A stretch of DNA of 64,000 nt, taken from Liopterus haemorrhoidalis (taxonomy: Eukaryota > Arthropoda > Insecta > Coleoptera > Dytiscidae). This document shows, one piece after another, positions 1 to 13,200 of this stretch (positions within the stretch are counted from its first letter, which is position 1; each line of letters begins with the position of its first letter). A program made the position numbers and the translations under genes. The DNA lies in assembly GCA_963971575.1 (NCBI GenBank), contig OZ020612.1, positions 67,701,869 to 67,765,868 on the forward strand, written 5' to 3'. A model generated the notes under the pieces. It did no database searches. It was not told the DNA's origin and worked only from the letters and a program-made list of their open reading frames with translations.

Positions 1-771
1 TCAAAACATACTTTATATATGTACTTAGTTTGAAAATGAATAAATTTAACCATAGATTTGAAAAAAAATCACAAAAATATGCTTAAGTCTACCGGGTTGC
101 GATCGGAAACGGAAGGTTTTGTGTTTGCGTGTCAGAATGGTGTTATAAATTGGCGTACAGGGCCCACATATTCCAAATGGCGGAGTCCACACTCTGTAGA
201 TTTTGCCACCACCATCCTGAAACCATTATACACAATCTGTCCGCGTATCCGCAAGATCTAATCTAATTTTGTTGTGGCGTTATAGTTTCTTCTTTGTCAA
301 TATGTATCAACATGTAAATCTTATACGTACACTGATGCGTGCCGTTTATTTCCAATTCTAACATGCGTGGTTGTTGACAATGTGTTGCCCCCAGGCATTA
401 ATTCCGATCAGTCCCCTCCCATGAGTATAAATTGGGAAGTCGGGAATGGTACGTGCTAGCTACGGAGATATTTCACGGGATTACGGAGCGCGATTTTTGC
501 TGGATTTCTGGTATCGATTCACGAAACGCTCGCCAAACATTTAAGAAAACAAATCGTCGGACATTCCACAGTAGTAAGTTTCGTATTTTATACAACCCAG
601 ACGAACATTCAATTTGTGAAAATATAAAAGAGTCATAGACCCCTATAAAAGCTTTATTGATTGCAAAAAACGGGGCACTAAATTATAAAAAACAAGAAAA
701 TAAAACTTTTATATTTTCTCTGAAAAGTATATTGGATTAAAACACAACGATTTTATTTTTTATCAAACTTA
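1..771. other. AT-rich stretch, no supported gene
   Basis: No convincing gene. A short + strand ORF at 58-261 has a weak resemblance (TEGFVFACQNGVIN) to the C-terminal zinc-knuckle region of insect non-LTR retrotransposon ORF2 proteins. It is too short and diverged to call. The ORF at 432-638 is not recognised. Confidence 0.4.
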
Positions 772-1030
772 GGCCCGGTCTTTCCACCTTCAGATAAAGT
801 CCCAGGTAACTATCTGACAGATAAGGTTATTTGTAACTTCATCTGCTGAGTAAATGTCATCCCTTCTTTCTATACAAATGTATCTATCGGATAGTTATCT
901 AACAGATAATGAGACTGACGTATAGGATTCACTGACTGGTATTGACATTTATTTAGCAGATGAAGTTACAAATAACCTTATCTGTCAGATAGTTACCTGG
1001 AACTTTATCTGAAGGTGGAAAGACCGGGCC
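772..1030. mobile_element. MITE with ~87-bp TIRs and TTA target duplication (PIF/Harbinger-like)
   Basis: The left arm, starting GGCCCGGTCTTTCCACCTTC, is repeated as its reverse complement at the right end, with near-identity over about 87 bp. TTA lies directly on each side (769-771 and 1031-1033), so the element is 259 bp with a 3-bp TTA duplication. No coding capacity. TTA/TAA duplications are the known mark of PIF/Harbinger elements. Assignment to that superfamily is inference. Confidence 0.85.
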
Positions 1031-1325
1031 TTACTAAATCAAAAAACCAAAATAAATTAATTTCTTAAAATGTAATTTAATTTTAGTTAAGCTGGGTCCA
1101 CATCAGCGAACCGATTCTGTAATGTATCATGTAAAGTAACACGACGTGTAATTTATTTGCGAACCCCATCCCAACCCTAGGCATTTTCTGTTCTTCTTGA
1201 GACTTAATTTCTGGCTCAATAATCTCATAGGCACTATGTTATAATAAATATTGATTAAAAATGTATCGCTGGTTATTTTAATAAATGGTCTTGGGCATTT
1301 ATAGAGATGAACATTTTTATTAGTA

Positions 1326-1997
1326 CAATAATACCCCGTCAATCGACGTTAATTCGTTCTGAAAATGCGTCGAATAGCGATTTCGTCGAGTGGCGAGTTG
1401 AATTTAAACTAACTCTTTTTCTTTGCTAAGAGAGCTAACTCTTTTTCTTTTATCCAAATTAACAATAATTTTTCAATTTCGTCAATACTAGGTGGACGAA
1501 GTTCGGTTATTGAAAAAATTCCCTTCGCTACATCGGCACTTTTAATTGCTTCCTTATGCTGTACAAAAGTACTGATCGTCGATCTAGGAACGCCATACCT
1601 TGTAGACAACTCAGTCACACGAATACCACTTTCATATTTGGCTATTATTTCTTTTTTCTGTTCCATAGTGATTGTTACTGTTTTCCTTTTAGCTATGCTT
1701 GCATCTCCAGCCTTCTTTGGACCCATATTTATAAATATAAATCACTTATTTTAGTAAAAAACAAAAAGTTCATATCAGCACTAATTCTGAGTTGTTTTCG
1801 TCAAGATATCTAGGCGCGAATTCAGCGCGAACTGCTGGCCATGCGTTCATTTCGCTTTGTTTACCAAAATATGTATCACGTGATCGGTACTCGATCACGC
1901 GTCGGGTAACGATGCTTCGTCGACTCTCACTCTCGAAATTTGCGTCGAATGGCGAAAACGTTGAGCTAAAAGGCAGTCGAGTGGCGGGGTATTACTG
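1326..1997. mobile_element. Tigger/pogo-like element, internally deleted
   Basis: The ends form short TIRs (CAATAATACCCCGTCAATCG at left, complement of CAGTAATACCCCGCCACTCG at right) flanked by TA on both sides (1324-1325 and 1998-1999). It holds only the N-terminal part of a transposase on the minus strand. TIRs starting CAGT and a TA target fit the Tc1/mariner-pogo superfamily. It is related in its termini to the element at 8713-9300. Confidence 0.8.
1409..1726 (-). pseudogene. Tigger/pogo transposase N-terminal fragment (CENP-B-type HTH)
   Basis: This 105-codon ORF begins MGPKKAGDASIAKRKTVTIT. It contains a psq/CENP-B N-terminal helix-turn-helix: KKEIIAKYESGIRVTELSTR, then YGVPRSTISTF. 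That is the DNA-binding start of Tigger/jerky-type transposases. The second HTH and the DDE catalytic domain are absent, so it cannot be an active transposase. It lies entirely between the TIRs of the 672-bp element at 1326-1997. A domesticated DNA-binding protein is formally possible, but nothing supports that. Confidence 0.75.
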
Positions 1998-1999
1998 TA

Positions 2000-3282
2000 T
2001 ATAGAATAGAAAACATAAAATGAATAAAAATAGTAGTAAAAATAATTAAAAAAGTTACAAATTATAATACGTTCAACTCATACAAACATTTCATGCTCAA
2101 ATATTGGTCAAAATAGAACTTATTATAATATATTTTCTGTAAATAATTTGCAGTTGAATAATAATTATTGTTTAGTTATGTCAATAACTAGTTAACAACG
2201 AATAGAAAAGTCTTGACCATGTAGAATTTTTATTAAATAAAAAAGAGTTATTTGAATAAAAGCAAAAAGTTGGGAGATGTGAAGTTAATGTCATAATTTA
2301 TTCGCGGACCCCCGGTAATGGCTACGCGGACCCCAGTTTTAGAACCGCTGTTCTACAAGGTTAAGGACCTCTGTACTATATTATATAATAGTATAATCTT
2401 AATTTCCTAGGCTGGCTACCTTCTTAACATCCGTGTGATACAGTCTGCATATCCCGTGCGACTTGGTGTCTCGGGGTTTAAATTTATAATGCGATCTATA
2501 AACAAGGATTAAACTGGGATAATATTGAGTAAATTGCGCTAGCTAAAGTTTGGATATTGGTGGTGGGATGGTCCCTGGCGCCCTGGGTAACATAGTTCCA
2601 GGACGGCGTGCTCAGAGAATACACAAACATTCTTTCCCCTGGGACAGAGGTGTTAAACACACTAGCGCCGAATAGGGGGTGACAGAATTCAGAACAGATT
2701 CCATTTTTCGGACTGATAAAATAATGTTTATTTATTTATTTATTTCAAAATTTGGCTGCACAACAGATGAATGCCCAATAAGAATGTAGCACCTTATTTA
2801 CAAAAATTACATATAAGTTGACAGTATTTATTAATAGTATAAATTATTATTATAAATTAACTATTTTAAAAAAATCTTTTCAAATAATTTTTAAGTACAT
2901 TAACATTGACCGGAAAAATCCCGATTACTAGCAATTTCATTAATGTTTGAAGCAAAACAGTTCAAAGACGAATTATATGTCGAGTTTGTACTGGCATATG
3001 GTTCCGAAAACATTTTTTTTTTTGTCTGGTCGCATAAGCGTGACTCTTAGATAAAAGAAGTGATGATTCATCACTTCTTGTGATCGCTGAAGACGGAAAC
3101 AGATTGTTGAGCAGTTTCCGAAATGTCCGAATATATTTTATATACTCATGAAGTATTATATCTTTTTGATACTAATACTCATTATATTTTAAAATTCTAG
3201 CCTAGTACTATCAGCAATGGTAAACGTCCAAAATAACGGTGTCAGCATTAATATTGTACCATTGCAAAATAATTTCAAAGAT
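2000..3282. other. Intergenic or intronic, no gene; hAT-like terminus near 2290-2356
   Basis: No coding signal. The stretch at 2290-2356 (GCGGACCCC twice, then AGAACCGCTG) looks like one decayed end of a hAT-type MITE of the kind that begins CAGCGGTTCT. A short TTTA microsatellite lies at 2727-2745. Confidence 0.35.
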
Positions 3283-3625
3283 ATTATTGATATATTAAAA
3301 GGCCCTTCTACTTTTTCAGGCAGAGATATTAATTTTTAGTAATATATTTCCATATTTTTGTTGCTATTATATTGACAGACAGTCAAAAGGAATTAAAATA
3401 CAATGAAAAACTAAAAATTTCCTTGAAATTTCTTTAGAATAGTATATTATTACATATCTTGTAAATCGTAGATTACCTTTAACTAAAAAAAAGGTCGGAA
3501 AACAGGAACAATACAACTCGTGTTCATTTTCACCATGTAAAGAAATACACGAGTAACAGTTTAATGTCACTTTCGAGTGTTCCAGCTTTGCCGCATATGG
3601 CGTTGCGATCTTAAAATGTTTCCCC
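3283..3625. repeat. Dispersed repeat, second copy at 23761-24104 (right part of P/THAP-like element)
   Basis: About 340 bp match 23761-24104 with scattered substitutions and small indels. Both copies end in TTTCCCCTAT. In the 23-kb copy this is the right end of an element with an inverted copy of the terminus. Here the left end is missing, so it is a truncated relative lying just upstream of the first phosphatase exon. Confidence 0.75.
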
Positions 3626-3948
3626 TATTGCGTCCATATGTACGTCAAATATTAATTACTTGTAAAAACCTACTCCTAGATCCTTTACAAAAAAAACAGA
3701 GGCAATTCTTTATCAATAACATTAGATTTTAAGATCGACCTATTAGATTTTAATAGGGTAATGTAGTTAAGTTTCTCGCAATATAAACATACCTTTGTTT
3801 AGGCCATTGAATTAGACTAAATATAGTCGGATCAATTTGATTTTTTTTTTACTATAAGATAGAGATTGACCCTGGTATTTCCGTGTGTTGAAATTTTGTT
3901 TGATTTTCATTTGTATTTTTTAACTAACATTGTATTGGTGTTTTTTAG

Positions 3949-4157
3949 TTTACGAGCCCCTAAAATTGATGCAGACGGTGATGGGTAAAATGAACGAAGT
4001 ATGTTTGCGGTACCTGGATAACAGCGCGCTGGATACGCTGCCGGCACCGCAAAGTCCCGTGCCCCAGGTGTCTGTATGCGCCTCCAGGAATACCCGGAGA
4101 CGTATGGAGGACAGGCACGTCATTATACACGACCTCAACACTATGTTTAACATAGAG
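3949..4157 (+). CDS. PPM1E/PPM1F-like: Phosphatase exon A: start of catalytic domain
   Basis: The acceptor is TTTTTTAG before 3949 and the donor is GAG|GTGAGA after 4157. It begins with two bases of a split codon and ends in phase 0. It encodes VYEPLKLMQ, a linker, then [20 protein letters not shown], whose MED aspartate is the first metal ligand. The ATG at 3969 could start translation, but the open acceptor and split codon favour an internal exon. Confidence 0.9.
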
Positions 4158-7100
4158 GTGAGAAGATATAACATAGGATCAGTGCCGAATTTTTATTAAT
4201 TTGTATGTTTTAGGATTCGAGTTCAAGTTGTTATTATGCAATATTTGATGGACATGCTGGTCCAGACGCGGCCTCATACAGTGCGGCCCATCTTCACCAG
4301 TTTATAGCAGAGAGTCAGTATTACCCCACCGACCCGCAAAGGGCGCTCAAGGAGGCCTTCCTCAAGACTGATGAGTTCTTTCTCGAGAAATCCAGAGTTG
4401 AAGTAAGAAAAATCAGATTGTAAGACGCAGACATAAATAATATTCAAAATTATGATTTGGTGTCAAATTTTTGTTATACCTATTAAATAAAAAGACTAAA
4501 GGAAGGAGGCTTACATGCTAATTGGACAGACCAGGATGGTATTTCAAAATGGCGGACAATAATTTCCAGCTGTACAGTGGCAAGTTATTAAAATAATTGC
4601 TACCTGTACAAAAAGAAAAAATAACAACCTTGATATTTTCAAAAGAAGCTAAAGATATGAGATACAATCAGTAAAGCAATATTATACATCTGTAATTTAT
4701 TATTATAAAATTAATTATACACACGAGTAAATAAATACATACAGAACTTATAGTAGAAAATTATGACAGTACGCCATTGTCCATAAGTAACGTGTATATT
4801 GAGATTTATCAAAATCTTATATTATTAAATTCTTAATTCACTTACATAATATGAATGGAAAATACTTACGAATAAAAAGTTATTCCTTTAGTCTTGACAT
4901 TTTGTGTTTTTTGTTCTTGATCGTCCACATGTAGTGCAGCTAACCATTTTGACAAGATTTCAAATTTCAGGTTTAATGCGTAATTTTATATTAATTTATA
5001 AAATAACTAAAAACTATTTTAGCCCTGTCTTTTATTTATGATGTATAATTTATGAATATACTTTAAATAAAAAGGAAAAACTAAAAATAATTAAAAAATT
5101 TACTGTAAATATTACTACGCTACTACCTAATAATTGGTCCAATCTCCATTATTATCAATTATTGCTTGACAATTATTCCATTATTATAAATTTACTTTCC
5201 GTACTCTTTCTACCAGCTTTTCGGCATACTTTGGCAGTGATCTCCATATCGAAGCTTATATTTCATGTAAAAACTAGATTCATCAGAGAAAATCACTCCA
5301 ATCGCGGTCTAAATTTTCCTGGGCCCAAGCGAGTCGTTTTTTGACATGTTTCACCGATAACAATGGTTTTGTTTGGTGCTCCTGAATTTAATACCATTTT
5401 TAGTTAAACGACTTCTCAGGGTTAGACTTAACTTAATGTTCTTTTTTAACAAAATTGCCTGATATTTACTTAAAGATAACATAGGATTAATTTTAAAAAC
5501 GTTTAAAATCATTTTATCTTGTTTTTTAGTCACTTTTTTGGGCCTGTATAGATTAATGAACTAAATTTATTGTTAAATTATTTTTATTTTGGTGTTTTTT
5601 TATCCAATAAACTATTGTCCTTTCACATACTAAATAACAGTAAAAGAATGACCTGTGTTAAATTCTCACCTTACATTATTATTATTATTTTTTTAATTCA
5701 TTTTCTTTTTTTAGAACTTCCGTAGTGGTACGACAGCAGTATGTGCACTTCTTCGGCCTAAACAACAAACCCTATATGTAGCATGGGTCGGAGACTCTCA
5801 AGCCTTACTTGTTAATCGAGGGAAAGTTTTGCAGATCGTCAAACCACACAAGCCATCCCGAAAGGTAAATATTGTTAACCTACAATTTAATGGATTTTGG
5901 ATTTAAGGGGCCATTGATCGATAGATAAAATTCAACTTATCAAAGTTCTTTTATTAATACAGCTTTAAATCGGTTCTTTTCTGGTGAAAACAAATCCCTG
6001 GTAAAATGTTGACATGTATTTTTTATAAAAAGTAAATATACGACTTACCTTAATGTGATATTTTTGAAAATTATAAGAAAATATTACTAAACAGCAATAC
6101 TTCTAGCGAATAATCTCAGAAAAAATGCCTAGTATACAATCGTACATTGTACCCCTGTCTTTCTACATTTAACTAAAAAAAGAAAAAACACCGTCGTTGA
6201 TAATACAACTATTCTCTGAGGATATTTATCTAAAAAAATGGAATATTTTTAACTAATTGATTAATTTTATTTTAAATAATGATGAAATTATTTTTAGTTA
6301 GTTATTTATTAGTTAAATCGATAATTAATTTTACTATCGAAGAAATGTTGTTGATGTTCTTGATGTTACAGGATGAGAAGGAGCGAATAGAAGCCAACGG
6401 AGGTTGTGTTATGTACTGGGGAATGTGGAGAGTTAATGGACAACTTGCTGTTTCCAGAGCTATTGGTAAGATATATAATTAAAATTAAGATACAGAAGTT
6501 ATATTGCAACGATAACCAAACTGGTTTTCGGCAATATATTATATAGTATATCTTCTTATTTGAAACATAAAACACATAGCGCTCTTCAATACTTTGTTGA
6601 CGTAAATCTTACCAGATCCGTCCCAAACTGAATCATCCACTGGTATCGGAATCAACATTCCAGCATTGCCTAGTTCGAACGTGCTGTTTAACGTGTATTC
6701 CATCTGAAAAGTATCAAATTATTATCTTTTCCAACAACTATTATGGAACTGTCTCATTTCGATACTGTTAGTTGATAGGAAATTAGCTTAATTTCACAAA
6801 TTACTCACATGCGCGCGCATTGGATGCGGGAATGATAAATTCGACCCAATGCGCATGTGCTGTGTGCGGGTATGAATAAATTCGCAGCAATGATCATGTG
6901 CAGTTTCCGAGAATTTTCATTCCCGTACTGGCTGCGGGCGCATTAATGGCTGTTAACTAGAGATGGGAATTTCGGCTCAGTTTGCGGAACCGGATCAGTG
7001 CAGGTCGTTCAGTTTGCTGAGCCGGCTCTTTGATCCGGCTCAGTGATCCGGTTAAGTAAACGTGTCCCTGAGAAACAGGTCGGTCAGTCGTCAGTTCTCC

Positions 7101-7318
7101 CACCGTTCAATACGATTGTAAGTTTGGAATATGTAGGTAGAACGTCGGTCAGATGGCTCTTGCATTGTATGAACAGACAGCGGAAAGCGGCAATGTATAT
7201 TGGACTGTAATAAATGCGATAAAAACGTCTGAATATTTGCCGCTTTATTGCCTTTATTCTTGTTAATATTCTTAGTATGAATTCAAGACTGAAGACGTAA
7301 ATTATGACATTCACAAAT

Positions 7319-7356
<38 letters not shown>

Positions 7357-10152
7357 CTTTCTCATTATCTTGTTACAAAGAAATAATGAAGTTAAATAAA
7401 TAAAAATCTATAGAAGTGAATTATCTTTTTTGCATTTTACATTTAACAATTGTAAAATGAAATTAACATTTTTGCCGGTTTAATAGTAAACAAACAATTC
7501 ACCAGATGTGTTAAGTTTATGGCGATGTTTATTACCCTTATAAATCGGACATCGGGGATTTGGGCAATATTTTTTATATTTTTATATAGTGTAGTTGTAA
7601 GAAAGTACAGACTACTAGAGATGGGAATTTCGGTTCAGTTTGCGGAACCGGATCAGTGGAGGTTGTTCAGTTTCCGAGACACAGGTCGGTCGTTCGTTCG
7701 TTCGTAGGTAGTACGTCGCTTAGAGCCGGTTCTTGCATTATATGAAGAGCCGGGTAAACATTTTCCCGAGACACAGGTCGGTCGGTCGTTCGTTTGTAGG
7801 TAGAACGTCGCTAAGAGCCGGTTCTTGCAATATATGAACTGAACACAGGTCAGTCAGTTGTCGAACGGGCGTCGTTCGTTCGTAGGTAGAACGTCGCTTA
7901 GCCCCGGATCTTATCTAACATTTTTGAAACAAATAATTCACTTTATGTAGCTACTGTATTTTAAACCAGATGTGTTAAGTTTATGGCGATGTTTATTGCC
8001 CTTATAAATCGGACATCTGGGATTTGGGTAATATTTTTGATATTTTTATTTAGTACGGTTGTAAGAATACAGACTAAGCCTATTAGTTTCAAATAAACTG
8101 CCCTACAAATTGATGACAAAATACACTTTATGATAATACATTACAAGCCAAGTTCTCGCGAAGTTCAACATGACATCGATCCAGATCCGGATCACTCCGG
8201 TCACAGCTCACAATCGCCCGACCAATCGTATCCTTGAAACTATACAGTGAGCCGTGAGCCGGCTCATTTCAATTTGGTGAATCGTGTCACTTCGGTCAGT
8301 GTACTGAGCCGGCTCAGGGAGCCGGTTCGTTCATGAACGACCCATCTCTACTGTTAACCATATTTATATTGTATTTTCTTGATTATTTATTTATTGAAAA
8401 ATGGTAATCGGAGAAAAAGCATAGTGAGCAACACGTGCATAATGCATATTCCTCGCTAGTTGCACAATATACTATTCCCACTATGTGTGTGTGTGTGTAT
8501 TTACCGGTTTTATTGGACATTTCCACGGTGGTTGAATGCTTTCCATCAAAGCGCTCCATGGTTGTCCCTTTATATTTAAAAGTTTACAGATTGATGTGCT
8601 GCGGATTTCTTTATAACTTTGGCAGCTGTCCGGGTTTTCTTTATTTTTGCAACGTTTAAAGAACATGGCGTACTGAAATTTTTTTAAATTATACAATATG
8701 CTTAAAGATATACAGTGGAACCCCGCCATTCGTACACAATTCGTTCCAGAAGGTAGTTCGAATGGCGATTTGTACGAATAACGAATCGTTTTTTCACATA
8801 TGATATAATGTAAATTGGATTAATCAGTTCTAGATCCATAGATGATCGTTTATTTAAACCTATAAAAACAATAAATATACAGTACTGCACATGAAATACA
8901 TAAATAAAAATTTAACTGCACTTTTGTACTTAAGTGAGCTGATGGCGTAAGTAGAATATGGAGAGGAGGAAGAGGGATGTTGATGTTACTGTTTGGAATT
9001 GGAGTCACTTTCCATAAAAACATCAGGTAACATCCCTTCAGGTGTTTTCTCTCTTTCTACTGTTCTTTCTTTTTTCAATCTTTTTGCACTAGAAGAATCT
9101 TGGGATTCTTTCGCTAAAAACCAGTCCAATGTTGTCTTCCTTTTTTTTAAAATGGTCATAAACATTGTTGCGTGGCGCCGACCGCACGCTGTCCGAATAG
9201 CGGGCAAGCGTACGAATAACGAGTTGAATTTTACTTGAATAAGTTGGACGAATATCGAGTTGTACGAGTAGAGAGGCGGACGAATGGCGGGGTTCCACTG
9301 TATTTATTTTCTTCTAGTACATCTCAGGCCGTTAGATAGCCAGTAGTGGCACAAACACTTGTGCCAGTACTTGCACAAAGTTACTGGCATCGTGTAACCG
9401 GGCCATTATACTCATTTTGTATTTTGTAATCGACTTACCTCCAGATTTGCTGGTAGTTCTTCGGTGACATTGGCAATCGCAGATATTCTGGAGCCAGTTA
9501 GTGTTTCTGTTACTTCGACATTTGTTAATGTTAATGCTGCATTGGGTGGTTGGTCTGGGCAATTGTCAAAATGATGAACTTTAAAAGCCTTGACGGTCTT
9601 AAATAAATAGTTATTAAAACCTATTTTTATAAACTTTTAACAATTTAGCTCATTGTATCCAATGAAACATATTTGAAAAAGTATCAAAATGTATTGATGA
9701 CTGGTAACAGTAATTCATATAGTTGTAATAGTTAAATTTTTTAAATAGTGTGTTTCTTGTTTTTGTAATAGAAACCTGAGGAAGGAAAAACAATATTTCC
9801 CGAAACATGTTGTAAAGTTACATAATGACTACATCCATTTGAATTTATTTGGATCAATATCCCGTGACTCACATTCAATTAAAAAAAAAAAAAAAAAATG
9901 ACTATCGAGTTCCGCACGAAGCTATGTATTGTATATTATCCATTTCATAGCTTCGTGCGGAATTCGATAGTCATTTCCTTTTTACCGACCGCCAACATAT
10001 ATAAGGGAGCTATTGTGATCATACCAATTTTGACATTTCGATGGATCTCCACGAATTGAGGTCCCTGCATAACGTTTTGACTATTTTTAGCATGATGTCT
10101 GTCGGTCTGTCTGTCCGTCCGTCTGTCTGTCTGTCTGTCCGTCCGTCTGTCT

Positions 10153-10206
<54 letters not shown>

Positions 10207-13200
10207 CTGTCTGTGTATACGTGCAGAGCAAATTCGGCTAAAAGGATTTTTATGAAACTTTATATTTAAGCTTTTGAGATCAATGGCACGAGTTGATCAA
10301 CTTTTGGTAAAAATCGGTTGACTAGAAATGGGAGTTTACTCGTGTCGATTTTAAGATTTCAAAACAGAAAAATATTTCGAAAAAAATTATTTAACAAAAG
10401 TTGTTATAAAAGCAATAACTAACTTATTTCAGACATTTTTTATAACATTTATTTAATTTTTTGAAATAGGCCCCCGTTAGGTTTTTTTTTTTTTTTGTAT
10501 AGATATATAAACTTTTTCTCTCATATAAGGAGCAGAAACTAATTCTATCTCTTATCTTTTTTTTTATCAACTTGCGAATTTGATGTTTTTGACTATACAG
10601 TCAAAAGCCTCATGCACTCCTAATTCTAAAACTGTAAGTATTTTCAAAATCCGTTCATAAATAAGCGAGCTACAGTCATTTGAACTAGTTTCCATTAATC
10701 CTCTCTAATTATTTGGTCTAATTCAGTAATCAGTTCAGATATTTGGTTTAGTTTAGGTGTATTCCCGGGTTAGCAGCACTTGCCATACATTTCTGAATCA
10801 AATCAAAATATAAATATACGTCATTAGGATTACAATGTAATTTACTGGAAAAACGTATGTTTTAATTGTAATTTATGCAGATAAAATTTGATCAAGGACT
10901 TTTTAATTAGGCCTTTTGATTGGCCCTAGCGACGGTAAGAATCCCAAGATGGCTACCTATTTTTGTCTAATGATGACATTTGATATTTTTTAAAGAAATT
11001 AAATTGAAAATTTGTGCTGAAATGTTGTAAAAAGGTAAGAAATATTTTAAAATGTAATTAGAATTTATTATTTATATTTCACAACAGAAAAATATTTCGA
11101 AAAAATTATTTAACAAAAGTTGCTATAAAAGCAATAGCTAATAACTTTTATTTGAGACATTTTTTGATAAAACGAAAAAAAATTGAAAAAAGTATTTATT
11201 TTTTCATACTTATATGTAACGTTTCCATGGTCATGATAAATAATATCTCTGTTAGAAAATATTAGGCCAAATTATTTCTACTCTGCTGCTAGAATGTACT
11301 TTATACAAGTACTTTGTGATGGTGGTCGGTCCTGTGGTGGCCACAGCTGATTTTTTATACTTATATGTAACGTTTCCATGGTTATGATATATAATATCTC
11401 TGTTAGAAAATATTAGGCCAAGTTATTTCTACTCTGCTGCTAAAATGTATTTTATACAAGTACTTTGTGATGGCGGTCGGTCCTGTGGTGGCCATAGTTG
11501 ATTTCTTAAATATTATCTCAAATATTAAGTGATTTTCTTAATGTTGGCTAATCTGCCCAAAATATGTCAGTTTTTATTTCAAATGTCAAATTTTTATTTG
11601 AATTGTTTTGTCATATTGTTGTTATATAGTTGCCAAGGTAATATTTCATTTATTATTTAAAAACAAGCTCTACATTTCAACCTAAATTGTCGTATAAAAC
11701 CCGATTTACTATTAAAGCAATCGGTCTCAAAGTCCTATTCAGTCATTAAAATTCACTATATTTAAAATTTCACACGAAACTAAGAAATTAATAATAAAAC
11801 TGTGCCATTTAATATGTTTAATTTTACTCAAATTATATACATACCTTACAAGTAGCTGTATTATAAAAAAATACGTAACTTGTAAAAATTACTGCAAATA
11901 AATAATACATATTGCTTTACTGATTTTCGAAAACTAAAAACAAAATTGTAAAAAACTATAATATATTTAAATACATTAATCTTGAATCTAAAACTGCCAA
12001 AATAATTTAAAAGTAATTTGACCTAACTTTTAAATATTTTAACTATTGTTATAAAATACATTATGCATTATTATTTTACTAACTAACTGTATTATTATTT
12101 TAGTAAATATTTTTTGATAGTTTTGTTTTTTTGATTATCCTTTGATGTTTTGTGATTTTATAACTTATATTATATATAATTCTTTTGTGTTTATTACAAT
12201 TAAAACGACATTAATTTTTTCTATTTGTTATTTCACAATATAATTGTACAAATTTATACTCTAAATCTGTCGATAGTAAATAGCCAACACATCGAAAAAC
12301 GAATTCTCTTCTTATGCGTGTATACCTTTACATTAGCTCTCCAATAATATCCTTCGAATGGTATAAACATATAACCATTAATATCTAATGTTCCATTTGC
12401 TACGTAGAAACCCTGTAATATAAAATTCCTAAATAACTTATCGAGAGATAAAAAACTTACAATTAATTTAAAATTGTTATCCCACAACTATGGTTATTGA
12501 CATTTAACATAGTTGACTGGAATACATAGGTGGCTTTTAAGAAAATTGTACCGATAAATACTCAGACCAATAACCAAGACGGACACCGTCTAGACCGGGA
12601 GCTCATGACAGTTTATGGTCTCCGATTTCATACAGCATGCCTTTTGAGGGAGAATATTTACCCTGTGACAACAAAGAAACGATGGTACTAAAAAAATCAC
12701 TAAATAATATGACCTAAATTTTCCAATTTTTTTTTGCAACTTTTCTTATTATTTATTATGTGATGGGCTTCCTCGGCATGCATGCCATTTTGTATTTGAG
12801 CCAAAAACAACATTATTTAGTGAAATGCAAAAAGGCATGCAAAATAATATGACCGAAATTTTCCAATTTTTTTTTTTGCAACTTTTCTTATTATTTATTA
12901 TGTGATGGGATTCCTCGGCATGCATGCCATTTTGTATTTGAGCCAAAAACAACATTATTTAGTGAAATGCAAAAAGGCATGCAAAATAATATGACCGAAA
13001 TTTTCCAATTTTTTTTTTTGCAACTTTTCTTATTATTTATTATGTGATGGGCTTCCTCGGCATGCATGCCATTTTGTATTTGAGCCAAAAACAACATTAT
13101 TTAGTGAAATGCAAAAAGGCATGCAAAATAATATGACCGAAATTTTCCAATTTTTTTTTTTGCAACTTTTCTTATTATTTATTATGTGATGGGCTTCCTC

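Noticed and set aside
58..261. Possible LINE ORF2 C-terminal fragment.
   Set aside because: Only about 14 residues look similar and no zinc-knuckle cysteines follow.
9785..9806. Minus-strand [11 protein letters not shown] followed by GT as the signal exon of ML-like paralogue 1.
   Set aside because: Too short for a signal peptide. The CCTGAGGAAGG...CCCGAAAC pattern looks like a common repeat-derived motif.
10019..10241. ORFs of alternating TDRQTDGR or SVCLSVRP repeats, also at 17974, 40787 and 56845.
   Set aside because: They are translations of TCTG/TCCG microsatellites.
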